A DNA stretch of 24,939 bases from an uncultured Eubacteriales bacterium (GCA_905187695.1 CAJJIY010000022.1:1-24939); one strand, 5' to 3'. Counted from the first letter of the stretch, positions 16,653-24,102 are shown. The notes: a model not told the origin generated them from the letters alone. A program made the numbers and translations.

Positions 16653-17630
16653 ATGAAAAAAAGGCTCATTGCCGTCATCGTCACTGTGGCCGTGCTGTTG
16701 TCAGCATTGGCCGCAGTGCTTATCACGCGCGGCGTAAAAAAGAGAAAACCGCCCGAACTTGCGGCTATCCGCGAGCGGGTGGAATCACTTATAACAGCCT
16801 CCCGTGAGGTCAACGAAATTCTTTACGGGGCGGGGCTTCCTACCTATCCGCGGGTTTATGAGGAATATCACGAACGGATTCCTTTTTATTTCAAAAAGAC
16901 CGCAGACGGGTTTGAAATAACCGACGATACCAAAGAGAACAAGCTATATTATTATCTGCTTGAGGACAAAGAAAAAGGACAGATTCTGGCCTATCAGTAT
17001 TGTTTTGCCCAAAAAGAAGAGGACGGTTCGTTTCTTTATTTTGACATTGAAAAAAATACGGAACTGACGCAAAGTGATCGGGGAAAATACCGTTACGCGC
17101 AGGTATCGGAAGAAGAGAGAGCCGGAGAAACGCCGATTTTCACGGCGCAGGGAAAGTTTTATTACGCGCTTCCCGATTATAAAGAAGAAAAGGCGGAATT
17201 TTATTATCTGTCCACCGATGAGCCTTATTACGATTATGTCCGTTTTGACTGCGGATATCTGACGGTCGCGGACATTAAAAACAAGGCCGAGAGCGTGTAT
17301 TCCACCGGGTATTTAAGCGCGGTTTATGAATCACTCTTTACCGGGATCACACTTTCCGACCGGGATTCCGGCATTTTGCGCGCGCGGTATATCGATTATA
17401 CCGATAGCGAAGGAAACGGCTACCTTCTGAAGTCCAATGTGCAGGAGGGTTTTGATGTTGCGCGGGTTTATCTTTTTGATACCCTGAAAATGGTCAAACC
17501 CAGCCGTGCCGATTTTGTTACGCTGGAAATGGAGAGTTATGCCGAAAAGACCCCCGAAAAACACGAGACTGTGCGGATTTCGCTGGTTCTCCAGGAGGGC
17601 CAATGGATGCTGGATTCCCCCACCTATTAA
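16653..17630 (+). CDS. Uncharacterised membrane-anchored protein downstream of gyrA
   Basis: A 325-residue protein I do not recognise. Residues 1-3 (MKK) and a hydrophobic stretch at about 5-25 (LIAVIVTVAVLLSALAAVLI) form a signal anchor without an evident lipobox or cleavage site, followed by a basic GVKKRKPP; this predicts one membrane helix with the bulk outside the cell. The exterior part is acidic and rich in tyrosine, with likely beta structure. The last 40 residues (VTLEMESYA... and QWMLDSPTY) look like the closing strands of a small lipoprotein-type cystatin/NTF2-like fold, which is only a visual impression. It starts 19 nt after gyrA with a weak GGGGGAA site and precedes another small gene by 10 nt, so it is probably read from the gyrase mRNA. 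Confidence 0.8.
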   Translation: MKKRLIAVIVTVAVLLSALAAVLITRGVKKRKPPELAAIRERVESLITASREVNEILYGAGLPTYPRVYEEYHERIPFYFKKTADGFEITDDTKENKLYYYLLEDKEKGQILAYQYCFAQKEEDGSFLYFDIEKNTELTQSDRGKYRYAQVSEEERAGETPIFTAQGKFYYALPDYKEEKAEFYYLSTDEPYYDYVRFDCGYLTVADIKNKAESVYSTGYLSAVYESLFTGITLSDRDSGILRARYIDYTDSEGNGYLLKSNVQEGFDVARVYLFDTLKMVKPSRADFVTLEMESYAEKTPEKHETVRISLVLQEGQWMLDSPTY

Positions 17631-17640
17631 AGGAGAAAAA

Positions 17641-17877
17641 ATGAAACAGTCCTATGAGGTCAGAGTGCGCCTTTCCGAGGAATTGCTCCGCCAGTTGCTT
17701 TTCCTTTGCGAAAGCGAACACCGGACCCCCACCAATCAATTTACTTTCATGCTCCGCAATGCGGTGGCTTACCACGAGCGTGCCAAAGGGCATATGGACA
17801 AGCAAAAACTGGCTTCCTATGATCTGACGCCCTTTTTACCGGAACAAAAAGAAACGGCAGAGCAAAGCGAAAAATAA
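17641..17877 (+). CDS. Small protein, possible ribbon-helix-helix regulator
   Basis: A 78-residue protein starting at ATG 17641, 5 nt after AAAGGAG; the ribosome-binding site overlaps the stop codon of the preceding gene, which decides the start. The layout of a short strand (YEVRVRLS), a helix (EELLRQLLFLCESEH), a turn (RTPTNQ) and a second helix (FTFMLRNAVAYHERA) matches Arc/CopG-type ribbon-helix-helix DNA-binding proteins. The C-terminal 30 residues are charged and likely disordered. No partner toxin is next to it, so an antitoxin role is not supported. It could regulate its own operon or the following PFOR gene, but nothing in the sequence shows a target. Confidence 0.7.
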   Translation: MKQSYEVRVRLSEELLRQLLFLCESEHRTPTNQFTFMLRNAVAYHERAKGHMDKQKLASYDLTPFLPEQKETAEQSEK

Positions 17878-17897
17878 ATCAAATCACGCTTTTTGTC

Positions 17898-17926
17898 TTT
17901 ACAAGCGGCAAAAAAAGTGATATGAT
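17898..17926 (+). promoter_or_regulatory. Promoter of the pyruvate:ferredoxin oxidoreductase gene
   Basis: TTTACA (17898-17903) and TATGAT (17921-17926) with a 17-nt spacer containing an A7 run. The gene's AGGAGGAA ribosome-binding site and ATG follow about 50 nt downstream. Confidence 0.7.
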
Positions 17927-17977
17927 ATACAAAGACTTCACTTAAAATCTACTATAAATGAGGAGGAAGTTCCCAAA

Positions 17978-20900
17978 ATGGCAATCCAGAGAAAAAAGAT
18001 TTCCATGGATGGCAATACTGCGGCGGCGCATGTATCCTATGCGTTTACCGAAGTGGCGGCCATCTACCCGATTACCCCTTCCAGCCCGATGGCAGAGGTC
18101 ACCGATACCTGGTCCGCCACCGATAAGAATATTTTCGGCGGTCCGGCCCGTAACATTTTCGGTGAAAAAGTCAAAGTGATGGAAATGCAGTCCGAGGCCG
18201 GAGCCGCGGGCGCTGTGCACGGGTCGCTGGCGGCCGGTGCGCTGACCACCACCTATACCGCTTCCCAGGGTCTGTTGCTGATGATCCCGAATATGTATAA
18301 AATCGCCGGTGAGTTGCTCCCCTGCGTCATTCATGTGTCGGCCCGCTGTGTGGCATCGCACGCGCTGAACATTTTCGGCGATCACTCGGATGTTTATGCC
18401 TGCCGTCAGACCGGTTTTGCCATGCTGGCAGAATCCAATCAGCAGGAAATCATGGATCTGGGTGCCGTGGCGCATCTGGCTACCATCAAGGGTCGCGTGC
18501 CGTTTTTGAACTTCTTTGACGGTTTCCGCACTTCTCATGAAATTCAGAAGATTGAAGCGTGGGATTATAAGGATCTTGAGGAAATGGTGGACAAGGACGC
18601 CATTGCCGCCTTCCGTGCCCGTGCCATCAACCCGGAGCACCCCGTGCTGCGCGGTTCCGCCGAAAACGGCGATATCTTTTTCCAGCATCGTGAGGCCTGC
18701 AACTCCTACTATGACGCCCTGCCCGGCGTGGTCGAGGAGTATATGGACAAGGTCAACGAGAAACTGGGCACCGATTATAAACTCTTCAACTACTACGGCG
18801 CACCCGATGCCGAGCGTGTGATCGTGGCCATGGGTTCGGTGTGCGATGTAGCCGAAGAAGTCATTGACTATATGCTGGCCAAGGGCGAGAAAGTGGGCCT
18901 TGTCAAGGTCCGTCTTTACCGTCCGTTCTGCGCTGACCGTCTGGCCGCCGCTCTGCCTGCCACCGTCAAGAAGATCGCGGTGCTGGACCGGACCAAAGAG
19001 CCCGGCGCACTGGGCGAGCCGCTTTACCTGGATGTGGTGGCCGCACTTTCCCGCGAGGGCGTGAAAGCCAAAGTCGTGGGCGGCCGTTACGGACTCGGTT
19101 CCAAGGATACCACCCCGGCTTCCATTTTCGCCGTATTTGAAAACCTCAAAAAGAGAGAGCCGAAGCATAACTTTACCATTGGTATTGTCGATGATGTCAC
19201 GGGTCTTTCTCTGCCCGAAAAGGTCGCGCCCGATACCGCGCCTGCCGGCACGATTGCCTGCAAGTTCTGGGGTCTGGGCGGCGACGGTACCGTGGGTGCC
19301 AACAAGAACTCCATCAAGATCATCGGCGACCACACCGACAAATATATTCAGGCGTACTTCCAGTATGACTCCAAGAAGACCGGCGGTATCACGATTTCGC
19401 ATCTGCGTTTCGGTGACAAGCCGATCAAGGCGCCTTACTATATTACCAAGGCCGATTTCGTGGCCTGCCACAATGTGGCCTATATCCTCAAGGGCTACAA
19501 GATCGTGCAGGATGTCAAGCCCGGCGGCACCTTCCTGCTGGATTGCCAGTGGAGCAATGACGAGCTGGACAAACATCTGCCCAACTCGGTGAAGTCCTAT
19601 ATCGCCAATAACAACATCCATTTCTATATCATCAACGCCACGCAGATTGCCGCCAAGGAAGTCGGCAACCCGAAGGTGAAGAACACCGTGCTTCAGTCCG
19701 CTTTCTTTGCGCTTGCCAAGATCATGCCGACCGAAGACGCCATCGGCTATATGAAGTATATGGCCACCAAGTCCTATTCCAAGTTCGGTGAAGATGTTGT
19801 GGCGCAGAACCACAAGGCCATCGAGATGGGCGCGGGCGCTCTGGTTGAAGTGGAGATTCCTGAAAACTGGAAGAAAGCCGGCAAGGACAAGGCCGAAAAG
19901 CCGGTCAAATCCGATCGCGCAGGTCTGGCCGATTTTGTCAACAAGATTGTCACCCCTGTGAGCAAGATGGACGGCGACAGCCTGCCGGTCTCCGCCTTTA
20001 CGCCTTATGTGGACGGCACCCTGCCTCAGGGCGCGGCCGCTTTTGAAAAACGCGGCGTGGCCGTCAATGTGCCGACCTGGAATCCGGAAAAGTGCCTGCA
20101 GTGCAACAACTGCTCTTTCGTCTGCCCGCACGCCACCATCCGTCCGTTTGCGATGACGGCAGAGGAGGCCAAAAAGGCGCCGAAATCCACCAAGTTTGCC
20201 TCCAAGCCGGTGCTCAAGACCGACTATAAGTTCTCTATTGCCATCTCCCCGCTTGACTGTATGGGATGCACGCTTTGCGTCAAGGCCTGCCCGGTCAACC
20301 AGGGTGTGGACAAGAAGGCGGCCGCGGCCGGCGTCAAAGCCGACAAGAAGGATTACGCCATTTATATGACCAGCCAGGAGAGTCAGCTGGATCAGCAGTC
20401 CGCGTTTGATTACGCTGTGGCCAATGTCAGCGAAAAGCCCGAACTCATCAATGCCACCGTCAAGGGCAGCCAGTTCAAACAGCCGCTGCTTGAGTTTTCC
20501 GGTTCCTGCGCCGGTTGTGCCGAAACTTCCTATGCCCGCATTATCACCCAGCTCTTCGGCGAAAGAATGTATATTTCCAACGCCACCGGCTGTTCTTCCA
20601 TCTGGGGCGGTTCCGCACCGGCCACGCCTTATACCGTGAACAAAGAAACCGGCAAGGGTCCGGCCTGGGCGAACTCCCTGTTTGAGGACAACGCCGAGCA
20701 CGGTCTGGGTCTGGCACTCGGTCAGAAGACCATCCGCGCCAAACTCCGCAACTATGTGGAAGAGATTTTTGCCAAGACCGATGACGGCGAAATCCGCGCG
20801 GCTTGCGAAGAGTATCTTGAAACCTTTGAGGACGGTGCCAGAAACGGTGCCGCAACCGATAAACTGGTGGCCGCTGTTTCCAAGTGCGATTGCGAGTTGG

Positions 20901-21586
20901 CCAAGAAGGTGCTGGCCGAGAAGGATTACCTTGCTAAGAAGTCGGTCTGGATCTTCGGCGGCGACGGTTGGGCATATGATATCGGTTTCGGCGGACTTGA
21001 CCATGTGCTGGCCTCCGGTGAGGATGTCAATGTCATGGTCTTCGATACCGAGGTGTATTCCAACACCGGCGGACAGGCTTCCAAGGCTTCCAATATCGGT
21101 CAGGTGGCACAGTTTGCCGCGGCCGGTAAAGCCATCAGCAAGAAGAACCTGGCCGAAATTGCCATGTCTTATGGTTATGTGTATGTTGCTCAGGTTTCCA
21201 TGGGCGCCAACATGAACCAGTTCCTCAAGGCACTGACCGAGGCCGAGGCTTATCACGGCCCGTCCCTGATCATCGGTTACGCGCCCTGCGAGATGCACGG
21301 GATCAAGAAGGGCGGCATGCAGAACTGCCAGCTCGAAATGGCCAAGGCTGTCAAAGCGGGTTACTGGAATATGTTCCGTTACAATCCGACGCTGGAAAAC
21401 AACAAACTGACCATTGACAGCGGCGATCCGAGTGCCGATTATCAGGAATTTATCGCCAACGAAGCGCGTTATGCGCGGTTGGCCCAGTCCTTCCCGGACA
21501 GAGCCAAAGACCTCTTTGAAAAGGCCGAAGAGAGCGCCAAAGAGCGCTATGAACGCCTCAAGAAGATGGGCAAACTCTACGAATAA
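17978..21586 (+). CDS. nifJ: Pyruvate:ferredoxin (flavodoxin) oxidoreductase
   Basis: A 1202-residue single-chain PFOR converting pyruvate and CoA to acetyl-CoA, CO2 and reduced ferredoxin, the central oxygen-sensitive step of anaerobic catabolism. Domain I has YPITPSSPMAE, then MEMQSEAGAAGAVHG; domain III has KFWGLGGDGTVGANKNSIKI. A two-cluster ferredoxin domain is at about 700-775: C706, C709, C712, C716 and C761, C764, C767, C771. The TPP domain holds the proximal cluster cysteines C844, C847, C872 and C1104, whose spacing matches the Desulfovibrio enzyme, and GGDGWAYDIGFGGLDH with SNTGGQASK. The ATG follows AGGAGGAA by 9 nt. Codon use is strongly biased to a few codons compared with neighbours, consistent with high expression. 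It is monocistronic between its own promoter and a strong terminator. Confidence 0.97.
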   Translation: MAIQRKKISMDGNTAAAHVSYAFTEVAAIYPITPSSPMAEVTDTWSATDKNIFGGPARNIFGEKVKVMEMQSEAGAAGAVHGSLAAGALTTTYTASQGLLLMIPNMYKIAGELLPCVIHVSARCVASHALNIFGDHSDVYACRQTGFAMLAESNQQEIMDLGAVAHLATIKGRVPFLNFFDGFRTSHEIQKIEAWDYKDLEEMVDKDAIAAFRARAINPEHPVLRGSAENGDIFFQHREACNSYYDALPGVVEEYMDKVNEKLGTDYKLFNYYGAPDAERVIVAMGSVCDVAEEVIDYMLAKGEKVGLVKVRLYRPFCADRLAAALPATVKKIAVLDRTKEPGALGEPLYLDVVAALSREGVKAKVVGGRYGLGSKDTTPASIFAVFENLKKREPKHNFTIGIVDDVTGLSLPEKVAPDTAPAGTIACKFWGLGGDGTVGANKNSIKIIGDHTDKYIQAYFQYDSKKTGGITISHLRFGDKPIKAPYYITKADFVACHNVAYILKGYKIVQDVKPGGTFLLDCQWSNDELDKHLPNSVKSYIANNNIHFYIINATQIAAKEVGNPKVKNTVLQSAFFALAKIMPTEDAIGYMKYMATKSYSKFGEDVVAQNHKAIEMGAGALVEVEIPENWKKAGKDKAEKPVKSDRAGLADFVNKIVTPVSKMDGDSLPVSAFTPYVDGTLPQGAAAFEKRGVAVNVPTWNPEKCLQCNNCSFVCPHATIRPFAMTAEEAKKAPKSTKFASKPVLKTDYKFSIAISPLDCMGCTLCVKACPVNQGVDKKAAAAGVKADKKDYAIYMTSQESQLDQQSAFDYAVANVSEKPELINATVKGSQFKQPLLEFSGSCAGCAETSYARIITQLFGERMYISNATGCSSIWGGSAPATPYTVNKETGKGPAWANSLFEDNAEHGLGLALGQKTIRAKLRNYVEEIFAKTDDGEIRAACEEYLETFEDGARNGAATDKLVAAVSKCDCELAKKVLAEKDYLAKKSVWIFGGDGWAYDIGFGGLDHVLASGEDVNVMVFDTEVYSNTGGQASKASNIGQVAQFAAAGKAISKKNLAEIAMSYGYVYVAQVSMGANMNQFLKALTEAEAYHGPSLIIGYAPCEMHGIKKGGMQNCQLEMAKAVKAGYWNMFRYNPTLENNKLTIDSGDPSADYQEFIANEARYARLAQSFPDRAKDLFEKAEESAKERYERLKKMGKLYE

Positions 21587-21598
21587 GTCAAAAAACAG

Positions 21599-21630
21599 AA
21601 AAACGGTGCAGGGAAACCTGCACCGTTTTT
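21599..21630 (+). terminator. Intrinsic terminator after PFOR
   Basis: A 14-nt arm ending GGTGCAGG (21599-21612), a GAAA tetraloop (21613-21616) and the exact complement CCTGCACC plus GTTTTT (21617-21630). The stem starts 12 nt after the stop codon and is followed by the T-run of its own 3' arm. Confidence 0.95.
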
Positions 21631-21687
21631 GTCTGTATAAAAAAGGCCGTTTTTCTTTTCCTGCATATACTGGGAAGGCGTTCGCGC

Positions 21688-21716
21688 TTGACAGAAATCC
21701 GGAAATTTGCTATAAT
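21688..21716 (+). promoter_or_regulatory. Consensus sigma-A promoter for the aminotransferase-tcdA unit
   Basis: A perfect TTGACA (21688-21693), 17-nt spacer and perfect TATAAT (21711-21716). It lies 31 nt upstream of the aminotransferase ATG, which shows that a longer open frame beginning at 21688 cannot be the true gene start. Confidence 0.93.
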
Positions 21717-21747
21717 GTACCTGATTCAGTTTCCGGTTGGAGGGTCT

Positions 21748-22938
21748 ATGATTAACGAAAATTATCTCAGAAGAAAAGACACATCCTATCTGTTTGCGGG
21801 TGTTATGACCAAGGCACGCGCTTTTTCGGGGGCCAACCCGGAAGCAAAGCTGATCTATCTCAACCGGACCGATGTTGCCCTGCCGCTGTCTTCGACCGTT
21901 ACCGGGGCGCTCTCGGCCGCGGCCGAGAGCGAAGGGGCGGCCGATTCTTTCCGGGGATACGGGCCGGAAGAGGGTTATGCTTTTTTCAGAGAGGCGGTCA
22001 GTCGCTATTATGCTTCAAGAGGGGTCTCGGTCGAACCCGGCGAGGTTTTTGCCTCTCCGGGCGCCAAAGAAGCGCTGACGGCGCTGCCGGATATATTTTC
22101 AAACAACGAAATTGCACTGGTGTCTTCTCTTTGTATTCCGGTTTATGCCGAGGCGGCCTATGCTACGGGTCGGCCTGTCGTGGTGGTTCCTGCGCGGGAA
22201 GAGGATGGCTTTCTGCCGCTTCCGAACGAAAACCAGGCGGGGGACATTCTTTATTTGGCCTCTCCCAATCTGCCGACCGGAACGGCCTTTGACCGGGAAA
22301 TGCTGGGCAAATGGGTGGAGTTTGCAAATAAAAACAGATCCGTCATCCTGTATGACGCGGCCTATGAGCGTTTTATGGAGGACAGCGATCTTCCGCGCTC
22401 GATTTTTGAAATTCCGGGGGCGCGGAACTGCGCCATTGAGATCGGTTCGCTTTCCAAATGCGCGGGATTTACCGGATTACGGTGCGGCTATGTTCTTATT
22501 CCGGCCGAATTGGAACGGGACGGATTTTCACTTCAGCGCCTTTGGTTGCGCCATCAGATCACGGCCTCCGGCGGCGTTTCTTATCCCATTCAGTGCGCGG
22601 CCGTGGCCGCATTGTCCGAGGCCGGCCGGGCAGAAAGCCGGGAACAGATTGCATATTACCGGGAAAATGCCGCCATTCTTTCAGACGCATTGCGCCGTGC
22701 CGGGGTGGCTTTTACCGGAGGGCGGCACGCCCCGCATCTTTTCCTGCGGTGTCCTTCCGGTATGACGGGATGGGATTTCTTTGATACAGTATTGGAGAAG
22801 GCGCATATCGTGGGCACACCGGGTCTTTGTTTCGGAGAGGCCGGGCGCGACTATTTCTGCCTTTCGGCGCTTTGTACACGGGCAGATGCCGAAAAGGGCG
22901 CCGAACGGCTTGAAAAGCTGTTTTCCGAAATTTTCTGA
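21748..22938 (+). CDS. DapL-like class I/II aminotransferase with altered active site
   Basis: A 396-residue PLP enzyme that aligns by eye along its whole length with LL-diaminopimelate aminotransferase (DapL): INENYLRRKDTSYLF at the start, FRGYGPEEGY, ILYDAAYERF, SKCAGFTGLRCGY and GGRHAPHLFLRCPSGMTGWDFFD. The PLP lysine K237, the pyridine-binding D203 and Y206 are kept. Three usual residues are not: the ring-stacking Tyr of the VYPVY motif is I130, the Asn of the NNPTG motif is L175 (NLPTG), and the substrate-carboxylate Arg of the YFRL motif is C371 (YFCL). It is therefore a diverged paralogue; lysine biosynthesis should not be assumed. ATG 21748 follows GGAGG by 4 nt. It is co-transcribed with tcdA. 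Confidence 0.85.
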   Translation: MINENYLRRKDTSYLFAGVMTKARAFSGANPEAKLIYLNRTDVALPLSSTVTGALSAAAESEGAADSFRGYGPEEGYAFFREAVSRYYASRGVSVEPGEVFASPGAKEALTALPDIFSNNEIALVSSLCIPVYAEAAYATGRPVVVVPAREEDGFLPLPNENQAGDILYLASPNLPTGTAFDREMLGKWVEFANKNRSVILYDAAYERFMEDSDLPRSIFEIPGARNCAIEIGSLSKCAGFTGLRCGYVLIPAELERDGFSLQRLWLRHQITASGGVSYPIQCAAVAALSEAGRAESREQIAYYRENAAILSDALRRAGVAFTGGRHAPHLFLRCPSGMTGWDFFDTVLEKAHIVGTPGLCFGEAGRDYFCLSALCTRADAEKGAERLEKLFSEIF

Positions 22939-22956
22939 GGTTTCAAGAGGCTTTCA

Positions 22957-23655
22957 ATGAAAGAACAGTTTGCAAGAAGCGCCTGTCTGATCGGCGAAGA
23001 AGGCGTGGCCCGGTTACAGCGGGCTAAAGTAGCGGTTTTCGGGCTTGGCGGCGTGGGCGGTTTCGCGGTTGAGGCGTTGGCGCGCGCGGGTGTGGGGGAA
23101 TTGTTGCTTTGCGACAACGATGCGGTGAGCGAGAGCAATCTCAACCGCCAGCTGTTGGCGCTCCGCTCCACACTGGGACAGAAAAAGACGCAGGTGGCTG
23201 CCGCCCGGCTAAAGGATATCAATCCGGAGATCCGTCTGACCTTGCGGGAGGAATTTTTTCTGCCGGCCAATGCCGAAACTTTTGATTTTTCGGGGTATGA
23301 CTATATCGTGGATGCCATTGATACGCTGGCGGCAAAGGTGGAACTGGCCAAACGGGGTCAGATTTTCGGTGTGCCGGTTATTTCGGCCATGGGGGCGGGC
23401 AATAAACTGGACCCCTCGTCTTTCCGTGTAAGCGACCTTTATAAGACGGCCGGATGCCCGTTGGCGCGGGCCATGCGGAGCGCTTGCCGCCGCGCAGGAA
23501 TCGAGCGCCTCAAGGTGGTCTGGTCGCCCGAGGAACCCAAGGGGAGCACACTGCCGCCCGAACACGGCAGGCACGCGCCGGGGAGTATCTCCTTTGTACC
23601 GGGTGCCTGCGGACTGGTATTGGCCGGAGCGGTAATAAAGGATTTACTGGCCTGA
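22957..23655 (+). CDS. tcdA: tRNA threonylcarbamoyladenosine dehydratase (TcdA/CsdL, ThiF-like)
   Basis: A 232-residue E1-like enzyme that uses ATP to cyclise t6A at position 37 of ANN-decoding tRNAs to ct6A. The nucleotide-binding loop GLGGVG is at 29-34 (VAVFGLGGVGGFAVEAL), followed by LLCDNDAVSESNLNRQL with the conserved Asn-Arg-Gln, VDAIDTLAAKVEL, PVISAMGAGNKLDPSSF, DLYKTAGCPLARAMR and the C-terminal APGSISFVPGACGLVLAG. These are diagnostic for TcdA rather than for ThiF or MoeB. It lacks the paired zinc-binding CxxC motifs of MoeB-type proteins. It starts 18 nt after the aminotransferase with an AAGAGG site and ends at a terminator. Confidence 0.92.
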   Translation: MKEQFARSACLIGEEGVARLQRAKVAVFGLGGVGGFAVEALARAGVGELLLCDNDAVSESNLNRQLLALRSTLGQKKTQVAAARLKDINPEIRLTLREEFFLPANAETFDFSGYDYIVDAIDTLAAKVELAKRGQIFGVPVISAMGAGNKLDPSSFRVSDLYKTAGCPLARAMRSACRRAGIERLKVVWSPEEPKGSTLPPEHGRHAPGSISFVPGACGLVLAGAVIKDLLA

Positions 23656-23664
23656 CGGGATAAA

Positions 23665-23692
23665 AAAACGACTGCCATTTGGCAGTCGTTTT
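23665..23692 (+). terminator. Intrinsic terminator after tcdA
   Basis: AAAACGACTGCC (23665-23676), loop ATTT, and the exact complement GGCAGTCGTTTT (23681-23692), 9 nt after the tcdA stop. The A and T flanks pair, so it may also act on the other strand. Confidence 0.92.
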
Positions 23693-23706
23693 GCTTGTAT
23701 AACGAA

Positions 23707-23729
23707 AACCACGCGATAGTCGCGTGGTT
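23707..23729 (+). repeat. IS200 left-end hairpin
   Basis: AACCACGCGA (23707-23716), loop TAG, then TCGCGTGGTT (23720-23729), a perfect 10-bp palindrome without a following T-run. TnpA of IS200/IS605 elements recognises subterminal hairpins of this kind as single-stranded DNA. Confidence 0.65.
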
Positions 23730-23754
23730 GAAAAGAGGCTAACCGGTGAGGAAA

Positions 23755-23820
23755 AATCCTCCGTTTGTGATAAAATAGAAAAGACCTGCCAGTCAAATCT
23801 GGGGAAACAAACGGAGGATT
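23755..23820 (+). promoter_or_regulatory. tnpA leader stem that hides its ribosome-binding site
   Basis: AATCCTCCGTTTGT (23755-23768) is perfectly complementary to 23807-23820 (14 bp, 38-nt loop). The right arm includes GGAGGA (23813-23818), the Shine-Dalgarno 6 nt before the tnpA ATG. IS200 is known to repress its own transposase by such a leader structure. Confidence 0.8.
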
Positions 23821-23824
23821 ATCT

Positions 23825-23896
23825 ATGAAGAAAGAAACCATAGACAAGAATAGTTTAGCACATACAAGTTGGAATTGCAAAACCATGCTTTTTTAA
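23825..23896 (+). pseudogene. tnpA: Truncated IS200-type transposase tnpA (23-codon stub)
   Basis: From ATG 23825 the frame encodes MKKETIDKNSLAHTSWNCK, which is the standard N-terminus of gut-Firmicute IS200 TnpA, normally followed by YHIVFAPKYRR and about 130 more residues of the Y1 HUH transposase fold. Here it diverges after NCK to TMLF and a TAA stop at 23894. Neither the HUH histidines nor the catalytic tyrosine are encoded, so no transposase can be made. The break falls just before a TTTTTTAAAAAA run, suggesting an internal deletion that removed the rest of the gene. The preserved leader and N-terminus show little decay, so the deletion looks fairly recent, or the remnant moves passively. 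Confidence 0.8.
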
Positions 23897-23904
23897 AAAA
23901 GGTG

Positions 23905-23933
23905 TTGACAGATGATTTTCAAAGTGCTATAAT
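23905..23933 (+). promoter_or_regulatory. Consensus sigma-A promoter driving the riboswitch transcript
   Basis: Perfect TTGACA (23905-23910), 17-nt spacer and perfect TATAAT (23928-23933). It begins 9 nt after the tnpA stub stop; transcription should start near 23940, just before the aptamer. Confidence 0.92.
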
Positions 23934-23950
23934 AATAAAGTAGATAAATA

Positions 23951-24016
23951 TTTGGCAAAGCAGTCGTGAGACTGTGACGCAAAACTAAAGGGACTTTTAG
24001 GAGTCAGCCAGTTGCA
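23951..24016 (+). ncRNA. Cyclic di-GMP class I riboswitch (GEMM-I) aptamer
   Basis: The conserved core is present: GGCAAAGC (23954-23961), a P2 stem CAGTC/GACTG (23961-23965, 23970-23974) capped by the GNRA tetraloop GTGA, then GACGCAAA (23976-23983), a P3 stem CTAAAG/CTTTTAG (23985-23990, 23994-24000) with a GGA turn, and the 3' AGCCAGTTGC (24006-24015), whose TTGC pairs with the 5' GCAA to close P1. This arrangement is that of clostridial GEMM-I aptamers, which bind the second messenger c-di-GMP. It starts about 10 nt after the predicted transcription start and precedes an intrinsic terminator and a surface-type protein gene. Confidence 0.92.
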
Positions 24017-24042
24017 ACAGGTTTGTGCGGGCTGGCTTTTTT
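24006..24042 (+). terminator. Riboswitch-controlled intrinsic terminator
   Basis: AGCCAG (24006-24011) pairs with CTGGCT (24032-24037), extended by two G-U pairs and an inner GCA/TGC (24014-24016, 24026-24028), followed by a T6 run (24037-24042). Its 5' arm is the 3' strand of the c-di-GMP aptamer, so aptamer closure and terminator formation exclude each other. Confidence 0.82.
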
Positions 24043-24102
24043 CTTTTACAGTCGGATTTCGCCCCACAGCGGGATTTTTTGGGGGAAAGGAGAACACAGG
24101 CC

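Larger units (their letters stand above)
23707..23896 (+). mobile_element. IS200/IS605-type insertion sequence relic (left end and 5' stub)
   Basis: This stretch contains, in order, a 10-bp hairpin, a long RBS-sequestering stem and the first codons of an IS200-type tnpA. That is the layout of the left part of IS200 elements. The rest of tnpA and the right end are not found before the next promoter at 23905. Exact ends are uncertain because IS200 elements make no target duplications; the left boundary could lie some 10-15 nt further left, next to the tcdA terminator. Confidence 0.75.

Noticed and set aside
17942..21298. Very long open frame (about 1100 codons) on the minus strand opposite PFOR
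   Set aside because: It is a by-product of the GC-rich, biased codon use of PFOR: no ribosome-binding site at its start, histidine/glycine-rich composition and no recognisable domain. Long open frames opposite gyrA, gyrB, copA and the GH3 gene have the same cause.
21688..21747. N-terminal extension of the aminotransferase from TTG 21688
   Set aside because: The TTG is the first half of a perfect -35 element, so the extension would lie upstream of the transcription start.
23707..23729. GC-rich hairpin as a second tcdA terminator
   Set aside because: No T-run follows it and a good terminator already ends at 23692; its context fits an IS200 end hairpin.
23644..23886. Minus-strand open frame across the IS200 relic
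   Set aside because: It crosses the tcdA terminator and both IS hairpins, has no similarity I recognise and no plausible start site.
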